Source: Robertmurraya kyonggiensis (lineage in GTDB: Bacteria > Bacillota > Bacilli > Bacillales > Cytobacillaceae). From it: 64,000 bases of DNA. Below, in pieces: positions 60,229 to 64,000 of the stretch (the first letter of the stretch is position 1; each line of letters starts with the position of its first letter). The stretch lies in NCBI RefSeq assembly GCF_005116465.1, contig NZ_SWBM01000002.1, positions 124,001-188,000 of the forward strand, in the 5' to 3' direction. The notes under the pieces were generated by a model that was not told where the DNA came from, did not search any database, and was given only the letters and a program-made list of their open reading frames with translations. A program made the translations under genes and the position numbers.

Positions 60229-61380
60229 ATGATGGAATTCAAAGAGCGTGTGAAAGGGGTATTGATAGGGACAGCACTAGGCGATGCGCTTGGTGCCCCT
60301 ATTGAAAAATTAACCTATCAAGAAATAAAGGAAAAATACGGCCGTGTCGAAACATTGAAAACGAAATGGTATAAGGAAGACTTAGGCTATGACGTGAATA
60401 AAGGCAAAAAGCGAGGAAACGGGATTGTCACTGATGATACATTAATGACCATCGCCCTTTGCAATGTCTATAATATTGAAAAAAGACATTTGGATGCTTA
60501 TGACATGGCCAATGAATTTGTCAAAGAGATTGCCTTTCGTAAAAGATACATCCCAGAATTTGATCGGGAAGACATGATCATTGAGCGGTTATTTTACCCT
60601 GAAAAGCATATTTTTCTTCGTCATACACTCGCGAATTGTGAGCCAAGAGAAGGCGGACATGGAAACATGATTAACTGTGGGGCAGCGATGTACATTGCTC
60701 CAGTAGGAATTGTGAATGCTGGAAATCCAAAAGCTGCCTATGATGAAGCGATCCTCTTTGCGATGGGCCATCAAACAAGCTATGGTCTTGAAGCTGCTGG
60801 CGTTTTAGCCGCATGTGTGGCAAAAGCCTTTGAACCAAATGTAACGGTGGATTCCATTGTAGATACAGCGATTGAGCTTGCGAAGGATGGCACGAAAGAA
60901 GCCATTATTGCTGTCACAAATGTGGCGAAAAAACTGAGAACGAAAAATGCTTCGATGGATGAGGTAGTGGCTGCCCTTCATGATGCAATTAAGCCGTTTT
61001 CTCCAATGGGAGATGATGTTTCTAGGAAAATAGAAAAAGTCGGCATTCCTTCGAACCATTACGCTCCAAGTAGAACTGGTTCAATTGAAGAACTTCCTTT
61101 AGCATTAGGCTTTATTGTCTACAACAACGGAGCCTATTTCAAATCGATTTACGATGGAATCAATTCTGGAAGAGATACAGATTCGATTGGAGTTATGATC
61201 GGGGTTATTTTAGGCGCGATGTATGGCACGTCACTGATTGAATCTGAAGACATTCAACTACTTGAGTCTGCCAATCAATTAAACTTTGATGATGTAACCG
61301 AAACATTTGCTGAAAGTGCCCGATTCATTATTGAAAAAGACTTAGAAGCAATCGCGAAGGTAAAGCAAATTCTTTTATAG
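60229..61380 (+). CDS. ADP-ribosylglycohydrolase-fold enzyme
   Basis: 383 residues, ATG behind TAGGGAG. The all-helical DraG fold with two-metal site is shown by GVLIGTALGDALGAPIE near residue 10, the TDDT motif (GIVTDDTLMTIA, near residue 66), and INSGRDTDSIGVMIGVILGAMYG near 310. The Asp and Thr residues hold two magnesium ions. The fold cleaves N- or O-glycosidic bonds of ribose in ADP-ribosyl compounds or nucleoside-like molecules. With the sugar kinase and transporter, a catabolic role is more likely than protein deADP-ribosylation. Confidence 0.92.
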   Translation: MMEFKERVKGVLIGTALGDALGAPIEKLTYQEIKEKYGRVETLKTKWYKEDLGYDVNKGKKRGNGIVTDDTLMTIALCNVYNIEKRHLDAYDMANEFVKEIAFRKRYIPEFDREDMIIERLFYPEKHIFLRHTLANCEPREGGHGNMINCGAAMYIAPVGIVNAGNPKAAYDEAILFAMGHQTSYGLEAAGVLAACVAKAFEPNVTVDSIVDTAIELAKDGTKEAIIAVTNVAKKLRTKNASMDEVVAALHDAIKPFSPMGDDVSRKIEKVGIPSNHYAPSRTGSIEELPLALGFIVYNNGAYFKSIYDGINSGRDTDSIGVMIGVILGAMYGTSLIESEDIQLLESANQLNFDDVTETFAESARFIIEKDLEAIAKVKQILL

Positions 61381-61435
61381 GAACTTTTTGATGTTGCAAT
61401 AGAACATAACGTTTATAAAATGTGGGAGGTATGAC

Positions 61436-63544
61436 ATGGCGATACCAAACGTTTATTTACAAAAAGTATATGCCGGATTTCTAGGGATGAACGCTGGTAT
61501 CCGATTAGGTGCTCCCGTCGAACCAACGGAATGGACACCCGAGATGATTCACGAAGTGTATGGGGAAGTTAATGGATATTTAAAGGATAACAAAATATTC
61601 TCAGCAGATGATGATGCAAACGGCCCTGTATTTTTCTTGCGTGCCCTACTTGATGATGCAGTTAATCGTGACCTAGAACCTCAAGATGTGGCGAAGGCTT
61701 GGTTGAATTACTCGAGAGAAGGCATCGGTATGTTTTGGTGGGGTGGAGACGGAATTAGCACCGAACACACTGCTTATTTGAATCTACTAAGAGGTATTCC
61801 TGCTCCTCAATCGGGTTCAGCTGAAACGAATGGTTTAATCATGGCAGAGCAAATCGGTGGGCAAATCTTTATCGATACATGGGGCTGGCTGTGGCCGGAT
61901 GATCCGACCAAGGCGGCTGATTATGCAGAAATCGCAGCTAGTGTTTCTCATGATAAAAATGGCTTGTATGGTGCCCGTTTTATCGCAGCCTGTATTGCGA
62001 GTGCTTTTAGTACAGATAATATTTCAGACATCATTGAAAGAGGTCTAGCCGAAATTCCTGCTGATTCTACGTACGCCAAAGTGGTTCGTGCAGTACAAAA
62101 AGTATACGAAAAGCATCCAGATGATTTTTGGAAATGTCGAGACTATCTTGAAAAAGAATGGGGTTATGATAAATACCCTGGAGTATGTCATATCATTCCA
62201 AATGCCGGTGTTTGTGTTCTAGCCCTTTATTATGGTAAAGGCGATCTGGCACGGACTATTGAAATTGCAACCGCTTGCGGATGGGATACGGATTGTAATG
62301 CAGGAAATGTCGGTTCAATTGTGGGCACCATGGTAGGTATTGAAGGGATTCCGGAAAAATACCGCGAGCCCATCAACGATACAATTGTGACTTCAAGTGT
62401 CTCGGGCTATTTGAATATTTTAGATATCCCAACCTTTGTTAAATCCTTGGCACTGTTAGGCTATCGCTTGGCTGAAGAAGTGGCACCTGAGTGGCTTACG
62501 AACAGCTATAAAGAAGAAGACGTTTATTTTGATTTTATTCTTCCAGGGTCGACCCATGGATTCCAAACGAGTCTCCCCTTTAAGAACATTTTGAAGGCTA
62601 ATGACGAGTTGGGCTTCCAAACGCCAGGGAAACTTGAAATCTTCATTGATCGGATGTATGAAGGAGATAAAAGCAGAGTTTATTATCAAACATTTTATCG
62701 AAGAGAAGAATTTAACGATGAAAAATATAAACCAACGTTTGCTCCGAAGGCGTACAGCGGTCAAACCGTATCTATGAAACTATTTTTGGAGAAATATCAA
62801 GGGAGTGAAGTGTATGTCACCCCTTATATCCGTAATACTTTCACAAAGGAAATCGTTGAAGTTCAAGAATATCAACTGGAGCTAAAGGAGCAAGAATGGC
62901 AAACGCTTGAATTTGTCATTCCTGATACAAATGGTTCTTTTGCCGATGAAGTTGGATTTGTCATTGAGAGTCCGTCTACCTTAACCGAACGATTATTTGG
63001 AAAGCTTTTTGTAGACGAATTTCACATCTATGGATCAGCGACCTATGATATTGATTTTTCTAAACAAGCCGTCGAGTTTTTGAGTGTGACACCTTTTGCT
63101 CATCACCGTGGGAAATGGAATCTTGAAAATGGCAAAATGGTTGCAGAATGCGATAAGGACTGTGCATCCTTCACTGGGCATTACTATATGAGGGACGGAG
63201 TGATTCGAGCTGCACTTACGCCAACGCAAGGAACGCATCATGCTCTTGTATTCCGTGCTCAAGGAACCCAGCGGTATTATCAAGCTGGATTCAGTGGAGT
63301 TGGGAATGTATCGCTCGAGCTACGAGACTTCGGTTTAAAACCCTTAATAACGGTTGAATACGAATGGGAACTTGGAAGAAATTATGAATTTGAGGTAGAG
63401 GTTCGTGGTCCAAAAATCGTCTTCTCAATAAATGGGGAAAAAGTTTTCACGCATGTCGATGAAACATGGAAATCAGGTATGTTCGGATTTGCTTTAGCTG
63501 AATCTGGAGCTTGTACATTTGAAAAAGTAGAGGTTCGGTCATAA
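61436..63544 (+). CDS. Two-part ADP-ribosylglycohydrolase-fold protein with C-terminal beta-sandwich
   Basis: 702 residues, ATG behind GGGAGG. Residues 1-~345 form a divergent DraG-type domain: YAGFLGMNAGIRLGAPVEP, SADDDANGPVFFLRAL (in place of TDDT) and ATACGWDTDCNAGNVGSIVGTMVG for the second metal motif. Residues ~365-702 form two beta-sandwich modules; the last (DFSKQAVEFLSVTPF to GSGACTFEKVEV-like end) resembles concanavalin/laminin-type modules of glycoside hydrolases. No signal peptide, so it works inside. It may act on a bulkier form of the same substrate than the preceding enzyme. Confidence 0.85.
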   Translation: MAIPNVYLQKVYAGFLGMNAGIRLGAPVEPTEWTPEMIHEVYGEVNGYLKDNKIFSADDDANGPVFFLRALLDDAVNRDLEPQDVAKAWLNYSREGIGMFWWGGDGISTEHTAYLNLLRGIPAPQSGSAETNGLIMAEQIGGQIFIDTWGWLWPDDPTKAADYAEIAASVSHDKNGLYGARFIAACIASAFSTDNISDIIERGLAEIPADSTYAKVVRAVQKVYEKHPDDFWKCRDYLEKEWGYDKYPGVCHIIPNAGVCVLALYYGKGDLARTIEIATACGWDTDCNAGNVGSIVGTMVGIEGIPEKYREPINDTIVTSSVSGYLNILDIPTFVKSLALLGYRLAEEVAPEWLTNSYKEEDVYFDFILPGSTHGFQTSLPFKNILKANDELGFQTPGKLEIFIDRMYEGDKSRVYYQTFYRREEFNDEKYKPTFAPKAYSGQTVSMKLFLEKYQGSEVYVTPYIRNTFTKEIVEVQEYQLELKEQEWQTLEFVIPDTNGSFADEVGFVIESPSTLTERLFGKLFVDEFHIYGSATYDIDFSKQAVEFLSVTPFAHHRGKWNLENGKMVAECDKDCASFTGHYYMRDGVIRAALTPTQGTHHALVFRAQGTQRYYQAGFSGVGNVSLELRDFGLKPLITVEYEWELGRNYEFEVEVRGPKIVFSINGEKVFTHVDETWKSGMFGFALAESGACTFEKVEVRS

Positions 63545-63598
63545 CGTTTTTGGCGTATGGTAATATATTGGTAAATATATTTTTATAGGAGATCTATT

Positions 63599-64000
63599 GT
63601 GAGCAGAAAAAAAGTAACGATTAGAGATATAGCTAGAGAATCGGGTGTTTCGGTCGCGACGGTGTCTCGATATCTCAACAAAAATAGTTACACAAGTCCA
63701 GAAACGGAGAAAAAGATTCAAAAGGTGATGGAGCGTTTTCAATATACCCCAAATGCGATCGCAAGAGGGCTGGCAAAACAAAAATCAAATACTATCGCTT
63801 TCGTCACTCCAGATATCACAAATCCCTTTTTCCCTGAGTTGGTCAATTCGATTGAGAAGGTAGCGAAGGCAAAAGGCTATAGCTTACTGCTCATCAACAC
63901 GAACGAACAGGAATTACAAAATCTCGACTTCTGGAACCATTTCCAAAGCAAGTATATTGACGGCTTTATCATGGCGGAGTCTGAATTAAATGAAAAGGCT
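63599..64000 (+). CDS. LacI family regulator, N-terminal part
   Basis: The gene starts at GTG behind TAGGAG and runs past the window end; 134 codons are visible. The helix-turn-helix VTIRDIARESGVSVATVSRYLNKNSYTSPETEKKI and the hinge RFQYTPNAIARGLAKQKSNTIAFVTPDITNPFF are typical of LacI. The sugar-binding domain starts after residue ~60. It follows the operon it probably controls; its likely sites are the three palindromes at 54112-54210. Confidence 0.93.
   Translation, partial: MSRKKVTIRDIARESGVSVATVSRYLNKNSYTSPETEKKIQKVMERFQYTPNAIARGLAKQKSNTIAFVTPDITNPFFPELVNSIEKVAKAKGYSLLLINTNEQELQNLDFWNHFQSKYIDGFIMAESELNEKA

Noticed and set aside
1-64000. CRISPR arrays, tRNA, rRNA, prophage or intact insertion sequences
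   Set aside because: No spaced direct repeats, cloverleaf sequences, ribosomal RNA stretches, phage structural genes or transposases were found on reading both strands.

Overview
The window reads as chromosomal DNA of a low-GC, Gram-positive Bacillaceae bacterium (Bacillus or a near relative). The main reasons are a Bacillus-type gluconate operon (gntR-gntK-gntP-gntZ) with the 18-bp GntR palindrome and CcpA cre boxes, an intracellular subtilisin with the LIPY-type N-terminus, a yvgK/yvgL/yvgM-like molybdate locus, AGGAGG-type ribosome binding sites, frequent TTG and GTG starts, and lipoprotein signal peptides. No rRNA, tRNA, CRISPR array, prophage or intact insertion sequence was seen.

Layout. 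0-6.8 kb: tail of a lactate permease, a nucleotidyltransferase-fold protein, a PadR/HAAS membrane pair, a membrane protein lying between two copies of the same 40-bp terminator, an unusual DNA-binding protein built on an F1-ATPase beta-subunit fold, and a purine-type NCS2 permease. 6.8-12.3 kb: the gluconate operon on the minus strand. 12.4-20.2 kb: a secreted or anchored DUF4309-GH3 glucosaminidase, a second PadR/HAAS operon with repeated two-helix membrane units, a papain-fold NlpC/YiiX-like protein, then a five-gene operon of lipoprotein, DUF350, unknown protein, glutathionylspermidine-synthase-like ATP-grasp enzyme and potassium channel. 20.7-25.5 kb: the adaptive alkylation-repair operon adaA-alkA-ogt, a 7TM-PAS-GGDEF cyclase and a GDPD-like protein. 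25.6-30.8 kb: a Fur-controlled siderophore uptake locus (two permeases, binding protein, flavoprotein reductase, esterase) without an ATPase.

31-36.9 kb: a VTC polyphosphate-polymerase-type protein, DUF4956, a two-component system and a DUF4353 lipoprotein. Both outward promoters carry the same 21-bp direct repeat, so this looks like a self-contained regulon. 37-41 kb: a degraded second copy of the ogt tail, then two divergent lipoproteins, one a PQQ-type propeller fused to a CuA-like cupredoxin domain. 41-53 kb: small membrane proteins, an SDR enzyme, a DrrAB-like ABC exporter with its two-component system, modA/modB with a HTH-PBP regulator, ispA, an XRE membrane regulator, and a MarR/MFS pair.

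54-64 kb: the most interesting block. It is one long plus-strand operon: AtuA-like protein, DUF4387, PfkB sugar kinase, two LplB/MsmG-like permeases, a binding lipoprotein, two ADP-ribosylglycohydrolase-fold enzymes (the second with a C-terminal beta-sandwich extension), and a LacI regulator cut by the window edge. Three LacI-type palindromes about 44 and 41 bp apart sit at the promoter. The gene set suggests import and hydrolysis of a ribosylated or glycosylated compound, phosphorylation of the released sugar, and processing of the aglycone by the AtuA/DUF4387 pair. The substrate cannot be read from the sequence.
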